Shown here: piece after piece, positions 13,261-24,498 of the stretch
Layout: each line of letters opens with the position of its first letter
Position numbering within the stretch: position 1 is the first letter of the stretch
NCBI GenBank assembly: GCA_964036665.1
Contig: OZ038528.1
Coordinates: forward strand, 2,858,501-2,922,500
Direction: 5' to 3'
Length of the DNA stretch: 64,000 nt
DNA from: Gordius sp. MW1
Taxonomy: Eukaryota; Nematomorpha; Gordioida; Gordea; Gordiidae
Position numbers and translations under genes: made by a program
The notes under the pieces: generated by a model
What the model saw: the letters and a program-made list of their open reading frames with translations, nothing else
Told to the model about the DNA's origin: nothing
Databases searched by the model: none

Positions 13261-13319
13261 CAAATTACCCCAGACTTAAGGTCGCCGTCCCTTTTCTATA
13301 AAACTCCTCCCCCTTTTTG

Positions 13320-13650
13320 TACAGGTGATTTGCCTCCCCCACCCAATTTTAACTTTCTTCCTCCGCTGGGGAATGGGGGTTGATTTGTCCCCCCCCCCTT
13401 TTTTACCCTCTCCTCCTCCCGGGGGGCTGTCATTTGCTCCCCCCCCCGTCCTCACCCGGGGGGGGGAGATGGTAAAGGGGGGGGGGGGGGGGGTGGGGGG
13501 TAGATCCCCACTTTGGGTGAGTGATAGTGTAATAAGGGGGGGGGGTGAGGAAGAGGGTAAAAGAGGGGGGGAGAGAGTAAAATGGGGAAGGGCAAAAACC
13601 CCCCGCTCGGATGAGGAGGAAAGTGAAAAAGGGGGAGGGCAAATTACCTT
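13320..13650. repeat. GC-rich inverted repeat with long G and C runs
   Basis: The left side contains TTTGCCTCCCCC and ACTTTCTTCCTCC. The right side contains the reverse complement, GGAGGAAAGT and GGGGGAGGGCAAA. C-runs on the left face G-runs on the right, so the segment can fold on itself. It looks like a small foldback MITE; no duplication is visible. Open frames through it come from low complexity. Confidence 0.6.
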
Positions 13651-14150
13651 TATAAAAATAATTAATAGCTTAGCAATAGTTACGAGTGATAAGGGAATAA
13701 TAAAGGCGAATTGGGGAAGCTTTGTTAAACCAAAAAGATTTGTTAAAAAAATTAAATGATGTTATAATGAAATTTAACACTTGCATGCATTGTGTCAATT
13801 TGGGCATGACTTTATATATAGACGGCACGTGAATTACAAATGAAAGGGCTACATAGATCTAAATATTTCAATCCTTTCCATGAACGTAGCTAGGGACAGG
13901 AACTTGATGGAAATAGAGTAGTTCGGGCCAAAATTATAGAAATAACTTGGGGACGGATGGCAAAATGAAGTTTATTAACTCTTTTACTATTTTCATATAC
14001 AATAGGATAAAAAAGTAATAAAATAATACATTATCTAAAAAATTTTATTAAGCACGAATTGCCCCAATCCTATAATCGTGCCCGCCCGGTTCGCCCGAAA
14101 ATAAAAATCTCTATTATTTAGATGGAACAGGACCCGGCCCAGGGTTTATA
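13650..14150 (-). mobile_element. Relic of the GGCCCG-type hAT family
   Basis: Read on the minus strand, this segment matches 24570-25010 over several hundred bases. Shared words include TTTTTATTTTCGGGCG, CCATCCGTCCC, CCTAGCTA and TTGATACAACGC-like runs. Its outer end (CCCGGCCCAGGG) is worn, and its other end is lost beside the GC-rich foldback. Confidence 0.6.
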
Positions 14151-14654
14151 TTGTAACGAGCCGGTTGATTAGGCCCCATAAAGCCGTTGCAATTCTTCGC
14201 ATGCTTATTTGCAAGTCGAAGGTAAACAAAAGAAAATGAATTTGGTAACATAATATTGATAGGGACTTTAAAAAGTAGAAATTAAGGTGAATTTGAAAAA
14301 ATAAATTACACATAGAAATAGCTGATTATGACACAGGCTATAGAAATTTTATTAAATCGCCATTGACCCCCTCCCACTAGAGAAAAGGGAAAAATGATAG
14401 CTACGTTACTGTCACTAAGTAAAATGGATGCGATTCCAATTCAATGTTTTAAAAAACTGATTTCTTTAAATCGTCTGGTTGGGAGCTCGATTACTATAAT
14501 TAAAAACTCTTACTTATAGATTGATATAGGCATTGTCGTATTCTTTTCAAAATTTCAATATCACTATTTTCTTAAAACTCATTTAAGCTTAAATAACTAT
14601 TCACTAAAAGTTTTAACAATTGGTAAATATAAAACTAAAACCAATTTTTTTCGA

Positions 14655-15330
14655 TTGAATATAAATAACTCGGGCCTTCGGCCCTCGTGGGAAGGGGAAG
14701 GGGGGAATGGGAGTAGGGGAAGGGAAGGGAGGAAGGGAAGGGGGAACTCTTCTATACTCCGTATAAACGTAGCATATTTGCTAAGCAATTTATGTGCAAG
14801 AAAGGTAGGAAGGGGCGAGAATACCTATAGGGGGGTATTAAATGCAAAATAATTAGTTTTAGGCCCTTTTAGGGGAGGGCATAGGGCAATTATCAATGTT
14901 AACCAATACAAAAACGAAAAAAAAATTCGATTTATTTGGCCAATGGTCATTTTTTCCATTGGTCAGTAGCCTGCGGACAATCAAAAAGTCATATTATCAA
15001 TGTTATTAACAAGAACAAAATATTAATTTAAGAGGGCATAGGGCAATCATCAATATTAACCAATTCAAAAACGAAAAAAAAATTCGATTTATTTGGCCAA
15101 TGGTCATTTTTCCATAGGTCAGTAGCCTGCGGACGATCAACCTCCATCTTGAGGAGAGCAATTGGTGTATTTTAACCATGTAATTTTGCCCTATAACAGT
15201 CAATTTACCTTCATCACTAGTTTATAAATTAAAACGAACGTAAATAAATTAATATTATACAAAATAGCAATTAAAATTGATGGAGCTATATTATTAAACA
15301 AACTTTAATCGCATTTTTTACATTTTTAAT
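14655..15330 (+). repeat. Foldback-family modules outside the main inverted repeat
   Basis: A homopurine GGGAAGGGGAAGG tract is followed by AACGTAGCATATTTGC, a TTTATTTGGCCAATGGTCA module, the same module again (15006 onward), and a unique AT-rich tail. The same modules recur at 39365-39922 in the same order. They recur inverted at 19020-19385, where the homopurine tract is a homopyrimidine tract. No coding capacity. Confidence 0.7.
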
Positions 15331-15595
15331 TTTAATTGCTATGCAATTTATGGGCTCGTTTTTTGGTGTCCGTTGTCCGTTGTCCGTTGTCCGTCTACCC
15401 TCCCTATCTATTTGCATTGGGTATATTAGGTTATCGCTTTTTTAAATTAATGCATGAGAAAGAGGTGCCCCACCCCTCATCTCTATCTCCCTCGCTGTTT
15501 TATTTTTTAAATTAATGCATAAGAGGTGCCCCACCCCTCATCTCTATCTCCCTCGGTGTGTTATATTATATATAAGATTTGTTAAATTATCTATT

Positions 15596-15838
15596 ATATA
15601 ATAAACATAGATAAAAGTTGTTTACTTTTAATGCTATGCAATTGAACTAGTTATATAATAAACATAAATAAAAGTTGTTTACATTTAATTGCTATGCAAT
15701 TTAACTAGTTTTTGTTATATAATAAACATAGATAAAAGTTGTTTACTTTTAATGCTATGCAATTTAACTAGTTATAAATAAACATAAATAAAAGTTGTTT
15801 ACTTTTTAATTGCTATGCAATTTAACTAGTTTTGGGGT
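15596..15838 (+). repeat. Tandem repeat, about 60 bp, with AATTGCTATGCAATT-like core
   Basis: About four units contain ATAATAAACATAAATAAAAG, TTGTTTAC and TGCTATGCAATTTAACTAG in order. Single further units lie at 16061-16125 and 46310-46365. Confidence 0.8.
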
Positions 15839-15839
15839 T

Positions 15840-16960
15840 GGAACCCCGGAGTTTTTTTTGACTCTTATGATTGTTCTTGTTACTATCATTGATAATAAGA
15901 ATTTTTAGCCGTCCGCTGGCTGCTGACCAATGAAAAAAATGACCATTGGCCAAAATGTGAATCGAAATTATTTTTTTCGTTTTTTTTTGACTATTATGAT
16001 TGTTCCTGTTTCTACCATTGCTATTATGACTTTTTGGCCGTCCGCTGGCTGCTGACCAATGTTATATAATAAACATAAATAAAAGTTGTTTACTTTTAAT
16101 TGCTATGCAATTTAACTAGTTTTTGGGTTAGAATCCCGGAGTTTTTTTTGACTTTTATGATTGTTCTTGTTACTATCATTGATAATAAGACTTTTTGGCC
16201 GTCCGTTGGCTGCTGACCAATGAAAAAAATGACCATTGGCCAAAATGTGAATCCGAGTTTATTTTTTCGTTTTTTTTTGACTATTATGATTGTTCCTGTT
16301 ACTACCATTGCTATTATGACTTTTTGGCCGTCCGCTGGCTCCTGACCGATGGAAAAAAATGACCATTGGCCAAAATGTGAATCGAAATTATTTTTTTCGT
16401 TTTTTTGACTATTATGATTGTTCCTGTTCCTACCATTGCTATTATGACTTTTTGGCCGTCCGCTGGCTGCTGACCAATGGAATAAAATGACCATTGGCCA
16501 AAATGTGATTCGAAAACTTTTTTTTCGTTTTTTTTGACTATTATGAATTTATATCCACTTTTATTGTGTCCTGGCTGCTGACCAATGGAAATAAATGACT
16601 ATTGGCCAAAATGTGATTCAAAAATTTTTTTTTCGTTTTTTTTACTCTTGTGAATTTATATCCACTTTTACCGTGTGCTGGCTGCTGACCAATGGAAAAA
16701 AATGACCATTGGCCAAAATGTGAATCCGAGTTTATTTTTTCGTTTTTTTTTGACTATTATGATTGTTCCTGTTACTACCATTGCTATTATGATTTTTTGG
16801 CCGTCCGCTGGCTCCTGACCGATGGAAAAAATGACCATTGGCCAAAATGTGATTCGAAAATTTTTTTTTTTCGTTTTTTTTGACTTATGAATTTATATCC
16901 ACTTTTACCGTGTCCTGGCTGCTTACCAATGAAAAAAAATGACCATTGGCCAAATTTTAT
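15840..16960 (-). repeat. Tandem array with GGCCAATGGTCA units (left arm)
   Basis: About nine units of 100-130 bp each carry TGACCATTGGCCAAAATGTGA, a T-run with TTTTTCG and a CCGTCCGCTGGCTGCTGACC-type word. Two subtypes alternate: one contains ATTGTTCCTGTTACTACC, the other ATTTATATCCACTTTTACC. Long open frames here are products of the repeat. Confidence 0.85.
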
Positions 16961-17349
16961 ATATAACCTAAAAATTTAATATAGATGGTCTAACAGACAG
17001 CCAACTATGTAATATATATTTTTAACCTTATAAATGCATATATATTTTTTTATTGGGTTAATATATTTCATTTAAATAGATTGTGATTTCATAGAAAACC
17101 TAAAAAGTAATATTAAAAAAAATAATATAGGTATTAGATTCTAATTTACGATAAAATATATCGATAGAAACTAACACAAAATTCAAAACCTCCTTCAAAG
17201 GCATAATCATAGCCCGTTATTTCTAATTAAATTGAATCTACTATTAAACTCAAACACGAATTGTACTTTATTAGATGGCGCGCGTAAGTTTATATAATTA
17301 GTAAAATTTTTCTACGTGTCATAGATATTACACCGCACGTGTGGCAGGG

Positions 17350-17480
17350 AAATGTCCGATATTTTTAAAATGAAAAGGTATTTTAGGAATCTGAAAAGGT
17401 TATTTTACCCCCGGCCGCCCTGGGCACCTACGGGTAAAGTTTCGAGCGAATCGGGCTGGTAGTTTAAGAATTTAGCCCTT
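17350..17480 (-). mobile_element. Fragment of the 1002-2584 Helitron-like module, inverted
   Basis: On the minus strand it reads AAATTCTTAAACTACC, CGATTCGCTCGAAACTTTAC and CCCAGGGCGGCC, as in the modules at 1050 and 1732. Confidence 0.65.
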
Positions 17481-17684
17481 TTTTAAAACTAAAAAAAAAC
17501 TTTTTTTTAAAATTTTTTTTTACATTAAATTAATATTTTGTTTTTGTTAATACCATTGATAATATGACTTTTTGACCGTCCGCTGGCTACTGACCGACGA
17601 AATATATTGATTTTCTAAACATAAAACACAACTTTATTATTTCATTATCTATATAAATAACATCATAACTTCTACTATTTTAAA

Positions 17685-17743
17685 GCCAGCATGGTACAGT
17701 GGTTATAGCGCCGGCTTGTGAACTGGAGGTGTGGGGTTCAACG
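17685..17743 (+). other. tRNA-like sequence (SINE head or tRNA relic), split in its B box
   Basis: A TGGTACAGTGG A box, an anticodon-like loop CTTGTGAAC (GTG would be His) and the start of a GGTTCAA B box are present. The remainder, GGTTCAAGTCAGGGAGG, resumes at 18965 after a 1.2-kb hAT element and is followed by a T-rich stretch. It is more likely the head of a tRNA-derived SINE than a working tRNA, since the acceptor stems do not pair convincingly. Confidence 0.5.
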
Positions 17744-18964
17744 TAGAGGCCTGCACGGGTCACCCGAAACCCGAACCCGACCCGGTGGGTTAGAGTTAAA
17801 AATTTTCGGGTCGGGTTCGGGTTGAAAATTTTAGAATGCATTCGGGTCGGGTCGGGTTGGATTTATAGAGTCGGGTCAAAGGATATGAATCTTACATTAC
17901 AAAATGAACGAAACGTATTTGTTAAATTAATGCTATTTTCTATAATTTTAGTTATACAATATCGAATTGTATGACTAAACTAATTATATTCATTCATTCA
18001 TAGAATCAATTTCCTTTTCGATTTTTTAATTCGTTTAATTAAATTAAATGATGGTTTAATCAATAATGTGCCTTTTGAGCTAAAAGACTTGGCCAAAAGG
18101 TGCCAAAAAATTTTGAATGAAAAAATTGATTTGGATCTGTATTCTAAAATTGCAACATTTTTGAGTCCAAAATATAAAGCACTGAAGATGTTGATGCCCC
18201 AGGAGCTCAATAATGTTTATGATGAGATTCAATTATTGCTTAGTGAATGTGAACAAAAAAAACCGGTAGTTGGTGAAAGGGAAACATTGAAGGGAACTCC
18301 TCAGCTAGGTATTTAACATATAATTATTTGTTTATTGTGTAGAAAATAAGGATGCCCAATCCACGTTTCTCGATTTTTCTGGGTGGGAAGAAAATTGTAT
18401 GGACGATAATGTGGAAGGAAAGGGCGAACTCGAAGAATACATTAATCATAAAATCACGAAGAAGGATGAAAATTACGAGCTTTTGGAATGGTGGAAGATT
18501 AATTCATGTAAATATCCGACATTCTCCCTATTGGCTCGTAAATTTTTGGCCATACCAGCTTCTTCTACCAGTAGTGAGAGGTCCTTTTCCACTGCTGGAA
18601 GAATTATAGAAGAGAGAAGGTCTAATTTACGCCCCGAAATTGTAGACGCCATAATATTTATACATAATTATAGTAAATCAATTTAATAAATTTATTAATC
18701 AAATTTTGTATGATCATTTCTGTCGAATAAATTTTTCATCCTCAAATTTTTCTACTGGTTCGAGTCGTTGAAAATTTAAAAACGCTTTCGGGTCGGGTCG
18801 GGTCGGGTTCGGGTTGAAAATTTAAAAACGCTTTTGGGTCGGGTCGGGTTCGGGTTGAAATTTTAAAAACGCTTCGGGTCGGGTCGGGTTCGGGTTGAAA
18901 ATTTAAAAACGCTTTCGGGTCGGGTCGGGTTCGGGTTGAAAAAAAGTCAATTTGCAGGCCTCTA
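17744..18964 (+). mobile_element. hAT element with CGGGT subterminal repeats
   Basis: Ends TAGAGGCCTGCACGGGT and TTTGCAGGCCTCTA are inverted. Both subterminal regions are packed with CGGGT/GGGTCGGGTTC words, reaching four near-identical blocks of about 45 bp on the right. The flanks GTTCAACG and GGTTCAAG fit an 8-bp target duplication with one small indel. It carries the C-terminal part of a hAT transposase. Confidence 0.85.
18010..18686 (+). pseudogene. hAT transposase C-terminal half (N-terminus missing)
   Basis: An open segment (about 18010-18306) encodes LKDLAKRCQKILNEK and DLYSKIATFLSPKYKAL, the helical region before the hAT dimerisation domain. A 34-bp GT-AG intron (about 18307-18340) joins it in phase to LDFSGWEENC and then to WWKINSCKYPTFSLLARKF and IPASSTSSERSFSTAG, the classical hAT C-terminal dimerisation motif. 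It ends at a stop at 18684-18686. There is no BED zinc finger and no first catalytic Asp, so it cannot be an active transposase. The surviving part has no internal stop when the intron is removed. Confidence 0.75.
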
Positions 18965-19372
18965 GGTTCAAGTCAGGGAGGGGACAAATTTTTTTTTTTA
19001 ATTTTTTTAAATTAAATTAATATTTGTTCATGTTAATACCAATGATAATATAAATTTTTGACCGTCCGCTGGCTACTGACCAATAAAAAAATGACCATTG
19101 GCCAAATAAATCGAAATTTTTTTTCGTTTTTGAATTGGTTAACATTGATAATTACCCTATGTCCTCCCCTACAAGGGCCTATAACTAATTAACTAATTAT
19201 TTTGCATCTAATACCCCCTATAGGCATTCTCGCCCCTTCCCACCTTTCTCGCCCATAAATTGCATAGCAAATATGCTACGTTTATACGGAGTATAGAAGA
19301 GTTCCCCCTTCCCCTCTTCCCTTCCCCTACTCCCCTTCCCTTCTCCCCCTTCCCACGAGGACCGAAGGCCCG

Positions 19373-20750
19373 AGTATTTATGTATTTTTTAATTGATATT
19401 TATTTTAAAATGCTGTTTTTGATATCTACCCAATTCAATATTTTTTTATTTACCATTTTAAGATTATTTAATTTGCGAAAATTACGAATTCCTATATGAT
19501 TACCTTATCACTATACAAAGTGCAAGTCAAGATGGCGGAAAAAAGGGTACACATTTTGTGCGTTGATAAGCAGTCTATGGTTATATTATATCTAAGATCA
19601 TATCACAGATTATAAACATTATGTCGTGCTGAAATCTTAGATTGATTCTATTCATTGCGAAATTAATCGGTGCTTTTAGTTAAATTATTCTAATTAAATC
19701 AAAGTCATGATATAGTTTTAAGCATATTTGAAAAATTTGAATACCATTTTGTACCAAAAATCTTTTAACTTAAAGAGTAATAAACAATAGTTAATATATT
19801 TTATCGCTAATAATAAATTAAGTTTTTGATAAATTAGCAAAAATACACAAATTTCTAGCTTCCTCGTGGACGTAATATTTATTTATATTTACACTACAAC
19901 CTAAAGGCGCACAATTTTCATCAATAAATAGTGAAGCTTTAAGTAAAAAATCAATAAACGCCCACATCACATACCCTCCCCCCCCACTCACTTGAGCGCA
20001 AATATCAAAACAAACGCCTTAACACAAATAATCATCCTTCCTACATATTCCTTCTTGCCTGGATTTTATTATAGTCAGCAAGCATTAATATTTATTATAT
20101 TTTACCTACCCTGATTTATTATAACCCAAGCGATTTTGTTTTATATACCCCAACTTCCCTTCTCTCTCTCTCCCGCCCTTTTTACGATAGGGGACGGGGT
20201 TGTTGTATTTAATTTATCAATAAACATCGCACAACAAATTCAAGCGGAGAGTGTGTGCGTGTGTTTGTATAATAATATAATAACCCTTAGTAAGCACAAT
20301 TTCTTATTCGCACGTTTTTTTTCTCCCTTATCAATATCATCCTCCATTTTCCCTCAATTTCAGAACGTATTTAAAAGAAAAATACGATATAATTATTATT
20401 TAGAAAGCAATATAAGTATTACGTTTTTGTGTGTTTGTGGGGGAAATGTGTATGAGTAAGTTTAAGTTTTAGTAATGGATGGGGATAAACCACACAGGTT
20501 AAAAAGTTGTTTGATCAATAAAAAACTTATAAGTCACTTAAACTATATACTATATAACAAACTAATAAAAGGGTCATGGGCGTGGTGGCAGGGAAGGGTA
20601 ATTATCAAAAGATTTAAAATGTTTTAATTAGTTATTATTAACCCCAACGAATAAGAAAGATAAAAGAATTACGTTTATCTGGCTTTTAGGCCCATACTCG
20701 GGCAAGAAAGGGCCGTGCAGGTCTCTAAACTAAATTATTAAATAAATGAG
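19373..20750 (+). repeat. Unique core of the foldback family (copy 1)
   Basis: About 1.4 kb with no convincing gene. It is nearly identical to 39923-41182 plus 44308-44400, which is interrupted by a hAT element. Features include a C-run at 19976, CT-rich DNA near 20160 and AGTTATTATTAACC, which is the empty form of the hAT insertion site at 41183. Confidence 0.75.
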
Positions 20751-20929
20751 TATGACCTAAAACCTATATTTTTTAACTATTACTTTTTAGGTTTTCTATG
20801 AAATCACAATCTAATTAAATGAAATATATTAAACCAATAAAAAAATATATATGCATTTATAAGGTTAAAAATATATTACATAGTTGGCTGTCTGTTAGAC
20901 CATCTATAATAAATTTTTAGGTTATATAT

Positions 20930-21420
20930 AAAATCTGGCCAAAAATTTTTGATGCTCATTTTGGCCAAAGGTCATTTTTTTGCATTGGTCAGCAGCCAGG
21001 ACACGGTAAAAGTGGATATAAATTCATAAGAGTCAAAAAAAAACGAAAAAAAAATTTTGAATCACATTTTGGCCAATGGTCATTTTTTCCTTTGGTCAGC
21101 AGCCAGGACACGGTAAAAGTGGATATAAATTCATAATAGTCAAAAAAAACGAAAAAAAAATTTCAAAGCACATTTTGGCCAATGGTCATTTTATTCCATT
21201 GGTCAGCAACCAACGGACGGCCAAAAAGTCATAATAGCAATGGTAGTAACAGGAACAATCATAATAGTCAAAAAAAAACGAAAAAAAACTTGGATTCACA
21301 TTTTAGCCAATGGTCATTTTCTTCATTGGTCAGCACCCAAGGGATGGCCAAAAAGTCTTATTATCAATGGTAGTAACAAGAACAATCATAAGAGTCAAAA
21401 AAAAACTCCGGGATTCGAAC
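20930..21420 (+). repeat. Tandem array with GGCCAATGGTCA units (right arm)
   Basis: About five units of 100-120 bp, each with a GGCCAATGGTCATTTT word, CATTGGTCAGCAGCCAG and an A-run with AAAAACG. They are inverted relative to 15840-16960. The last unit ends in GGGATTCGAACCC, which is a tRNA B-box-like word on the minus strand. Confidence 0.85.
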
Positions 21421-21449
21421 CCAACAACTAGTTAAATTAACAAAAATTA

Positions 21450-21560
21450 AGAGTAAACAACGAGACAAGACATTCTGTGCAAGACAAGACATTCGGTGCA
21501 AGACATCAAGACATTCGGTGCAAGACAAGACATTCGGTGCAAGACAAGACAAGACACCGA
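21450..21560 (+). repeat. Short tandem repeat (ACAAGACATTCGGTGCAAG)
   Basis: Four to five copies of a 19-bp unit, sometimes with CATC inserted. The same array lies at 45245-45345. Confidence 0.85.
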
Positions 21561-21971
21561 ACAGCGTTACAAACAAAATGGAAAGCGAGCCCATAAATTG
21601 CATAGCATTTAATTAAATAGGGGCACAGGGACCCATATCAGTAGATGCATAGGCCCTTGTAGTGGAGGGCATAGGGTAATTATCAATGTTAACCTATTCA
21701 AAAACGAAAAAAAATCTCGATTTATTTGGCCAATGGTCATTTTTTTTAATGGTCAGTAGCCTGCGGACGGTCAAAAAGTCATATTATCAATGGTATTAAC
21801 AAGAACAAAATATTAATTTAATAAAATATAGACATTGGAGGGTAAACGGACGGACATCAACGGACAACGGACATCAATGGACAACGGACAACCAAAAACG
21901 AGCCCATAAATTGCATAGAAATTAATATATTGCCTGAATAATGCTGGAATTAATTTATTTTTAACCATTAC

Positions 21972-22086
21972 CTATCAGGTACTTGTTTCCATGCTAGCAA
22001 TTTGTGTACATATGGCAAAATAAGACTTCCTCTCCAGTCCTGAAACCCGATCATCGAGCCATTCTCATAATAATATATGAAGCTTG
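21972..22086 (-). CDS. Possible single exon of an unidentified gene
   Basis: A 115-bp open segment has an AAG acceptor and a good GTAATG donor. It encodes a peptide with SMIGFQDWRGSLILPYVHKL and LLAWKQVPDR, which has a protein-like composition unlike the surrounding AT-rich DNA. I do not recognise it and find no partner exons. A partly similar stretch near 25345-25400 argues that it could instead be repeat-derived. Confidence 0.2.
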
Positions 22087-22310
22087 CTTAGCAAGTGTGA
22101 GTCCTATCGATGCAAATAAGCAGTATTCGGTTCGGATTGTGGCAAGTTACGAAAAATTCCCCAACTAAAAACCTCAATCGTTTTCATGACCAATTTTTGT
22201 ATCCAAATGCTAATCATGAAGCAAATTACTTTGTGTTGTCTTTTAAATTTTCTGATTATCTTTTACATACAGCTGGATTCAGATCATTTGGTATAGGGAG
22301 GGCTCAGTAT

Positions 22311-22459
22311 CATGGGCGTGGCCAGCATTGGAATTGGGCAGTAATGATTTAGGGAGGGGCAAATTATATTTGAGATTTTAACTGTAATTCAATTTATAAA
22401 AAATTTTTGGATTAGAGGGGGGCAGTCACCCCTCCTTGGCTCCCCTGGCTACGCCCATG
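22311..22459. mobile_element. hAT-type MITE (CATGGGCGTRGCC family)
   Basis: Ends CATGGGCGTGGCCAG and CTGGCTACGCCCATG are flanked by CTCAGTAT and CGCAGTAT (7 of 8 match). Length 149 bp. The ends carry GGGGCA/GGGGGGCAG words like the other family members. Confidence 0.82.
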
Positions 22460-22947
22460 CGCAGTATTAACGATTCTCAAATGTTTTAGAACCTCATTAT
22501 AAATCATACCTTTAGCGTTATTCCACCAAACATGGAGCTTTCCGCTTATAATTAGCCTGAATGGATTCGTGTTTATTTATTACGAATTCTGCATTTCTAT
22601 AGAGACTAGTGTGCAATTAGAAACCTGCACGGGTGACCTAAAACCCTGACACGGGTTCGGGGTAAAAATTTTGAAATCTCTTCGGGTCGGTTTCTGGTTG
22701 AAAAATTTAAAATGCTTTTGGGTCGGATTCGGGTTGAAAAATTTTTAATGCCTTCGAGTCGGGTCGAGCTGGATTTAAAGTGGCGGGTCAAAGGTTATGA
22801 ATCTTGTTAATTTAAATCTGATTATTTTAATGTGGACTCAAATTTGAAGGTAAATTATATCGACACAATCATATTTTTAAATTGTATTTAAATAGTGTGA
22901 AGAGGTCGTTGATTATTAGATAAAACTACATATAAATATATTCATAT

Positions 22948-24044
22948 TAGAGGTGTGCACGGATCAATCCGATCCGACATCGGATTCGGACGGATCGGAT
23001 TAACATTTTCATTTTGGAAGTCGGATCGGATCGGATCGGATCAACATTTTATTTTAGTCGGATCGGATCGGATTTTCAAATTTAAAATAAACAATAATAA
23101 TTAAATTAATATTTAAAATAAACAATAATAATTAAATTAATAATTTTTAGTATACCTTTTCATAATTATTTTTGCATTCTTTTTTTACTTTAACATTTTT
23201 GATGCCCAATACCACCTCCTCACCCCTTACTTACCCTAATATATTTATCAGTATTTCCCTAGCGTTTTTCCCTAGCTAGATGTAGTTGACACGCATCTCT
23301 TTCTATTGAATTTCAACTTAACTCCAAAAATCATCAATCACTCTCCCCTTTCCTTAAAGCACACGCGTAGCTCCTTTCCCTCTTGATTTCGGGTAATCAT
23401 GAATGATGTAAGGGGTTTTGTCTGGTGTGAGTCACGCCGGCTTGAGAGGAAAAAAAAATGGGGGGGGGGGGAGGGGGGTGTTGGAATTGGGATAAAGCCC
23501 CCGATGAAATCACAATTTACCTTTCGTTAAAAAATGAAGATTGCAAATATGATTCAAAAAAAGATTTGCTGAAATGGTGGGGTTCATGTCAAACAGTCTT
23601 GCCAAGGCTTTATAAGCTGGCAAATAAAGTTTTAGCTATACCTGCTACCTCTACCACTTCGGAAAAAAATTTCTCGGTGGCTGGAAGAACATTAGAAGAA
23701 AGAAGAACGCGAATTAAACCAGAAAATTTAGATTCTTTATTATTTTTATATGATAATATGGAATTAGTCAAATAAAATTTTATTTTTATTTCAGGTCTAT
23801 TCAAATTTCTATACCTTATTTTTATGTATTTTGAATTTAATCATCAATAAAAAGTTATGTTCGTAAAATTTTAATTTGAAAATTTCGGATCGGATCGGAT
23901 CGTATTTAGATTTTAAAAAACTCGGATCGGATCGGATCGGATTTAGATTTTAAAAAACTCGGATCGGATCGGATGGATATAAAATTTTTCAAAAACCCCT
24001 CGGATCGGATCGGATCAAAAAAATTTAATCCGTGCACACCTCTA
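22948..24044 (+). mobile_element. hAT element with CGGATCGGAT subterminal repeats
   Basis: Ends TAGAGGTGTGCACGGATC and ATCCGTGCACACCTCTA are inverted, and the 8-bp target duplication ATTCATAT is perfect. The CGGATCGGAT word is reiterated many times in both subterminal regions. It carries a short C-terminal transposase fragment. Confidence 0.92.
23479..23775 (+). pseudogene. hAT transposase C-terminal fragment
   Basis: An open frame of about 95 codons encodes LLKWWGSCQTVLPRLYKLAN, then IPATSTTSEKNFSVAG and TRIKPENLDSLLFLY before a stop. This is the hAT dimerisation domain (WW...IPATS..SE..FS.AG). Nothing upstream resembles the catalytic core or a BED finger; a G-run precedes it. Confidence 0.75.
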
Positions 24045-24498
24045 ATTCATATACCAAAATGGTTCATTTGTAAAACCATATATTAATTAATTACGACCCG
24101 ATATTGTAAACACTATCATATTTATGCATCACTATAATAAATCATTTAAATAAATGTAGTAAAAATTGTGGTATCAGTTAGTTTCATAAATCGCCGTTTA
24201 TTGTCGATTAAATTTTACACACCGCAATTTTTCTTTCTCACGCGTCGGATACCAAAATTTAAAACGCGTCAAAATGGATTCTGTTAAAAAATTTGAAAAC
24301 TTTCCGGTCGGGTTCGGGGTGAGAATTTTAAAATGCTTGCGAATGCTTTTGGGTCGGGTCGGATTCGGGCTGCAAATTTTCAAAAAAATTTGGGTTGGGT
24401 CGCGGGTTGAATAAAGTGACTTTGCAGTTCCTTAGGTGCAAAATTACCGAACGCACACGTACGTTGTGTAGGAAGTCTGTAACCTAAGATATACCTAT

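Larger units (their letters stand above)
15340..21925. mobile_element. Giant foldback element (long inverted arms of tandem repeats)
   Basis: The left arm (15340-17140) is the reverse complement, in the same module order, of the right arm (20755-21925). Arms run from outside in: AATTGCTATGCAATT plus GGGCTCG, a (TTGTCCG)n stretch, tandem units with TTGGCCAATGGTCA, then an AT-rich segment with GTTGGCTGTCTGTTAGACC. The central loop holds a Helitron relic, a tRNA-like sequence split by a hAT element, inverted outer modules and a 1.4-kb unique core (19373-20750). The layout resembles FB/Galileo-type foldback elements, but I see no transposase, and the superfamily is unassigned. Confidence 0.6.
22618..24434. 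mobile_element. hAT element, CGGGT family, split by a second hAT element
   Basis: Ends TAGAAACCTGCACGGGTGAC and GTGACTTTGCAGTTCCTTA are inverted. Flanks TGTGCAAT and GGTGCAAA match at 6 of 8. CGGGTCGG words fill both subterminal regions. It is related to 29003-29914 and 30016-30990. An unrelated hAT element (22948-24044) is inserted inside. Confidence 0.8.

Noticed and set aside
13325-13759. Open frame of 144 codons with Pro/Gly runs
   Set aside because: It reads through C and G homopolymers of the GC-rich inverted repeat.
16096-16494. Open frame of 132 codons with internal protein repeats
   Set aside because: The repeats mirror the tandem DNA units; there is no sign of coding selection.
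15340-16960. CRISPR-like regular repeats
   Set aside because: The units are contiguous tandem repeats without unique spacers, in an animal genome.
20136-20459. Open frame of 107 codons in the foldback core, similar to one at 40792-41040
   Set aside because: The similarity is explained by near-identity of the DNA copies; no domain is seen and the frames differ at their ends.
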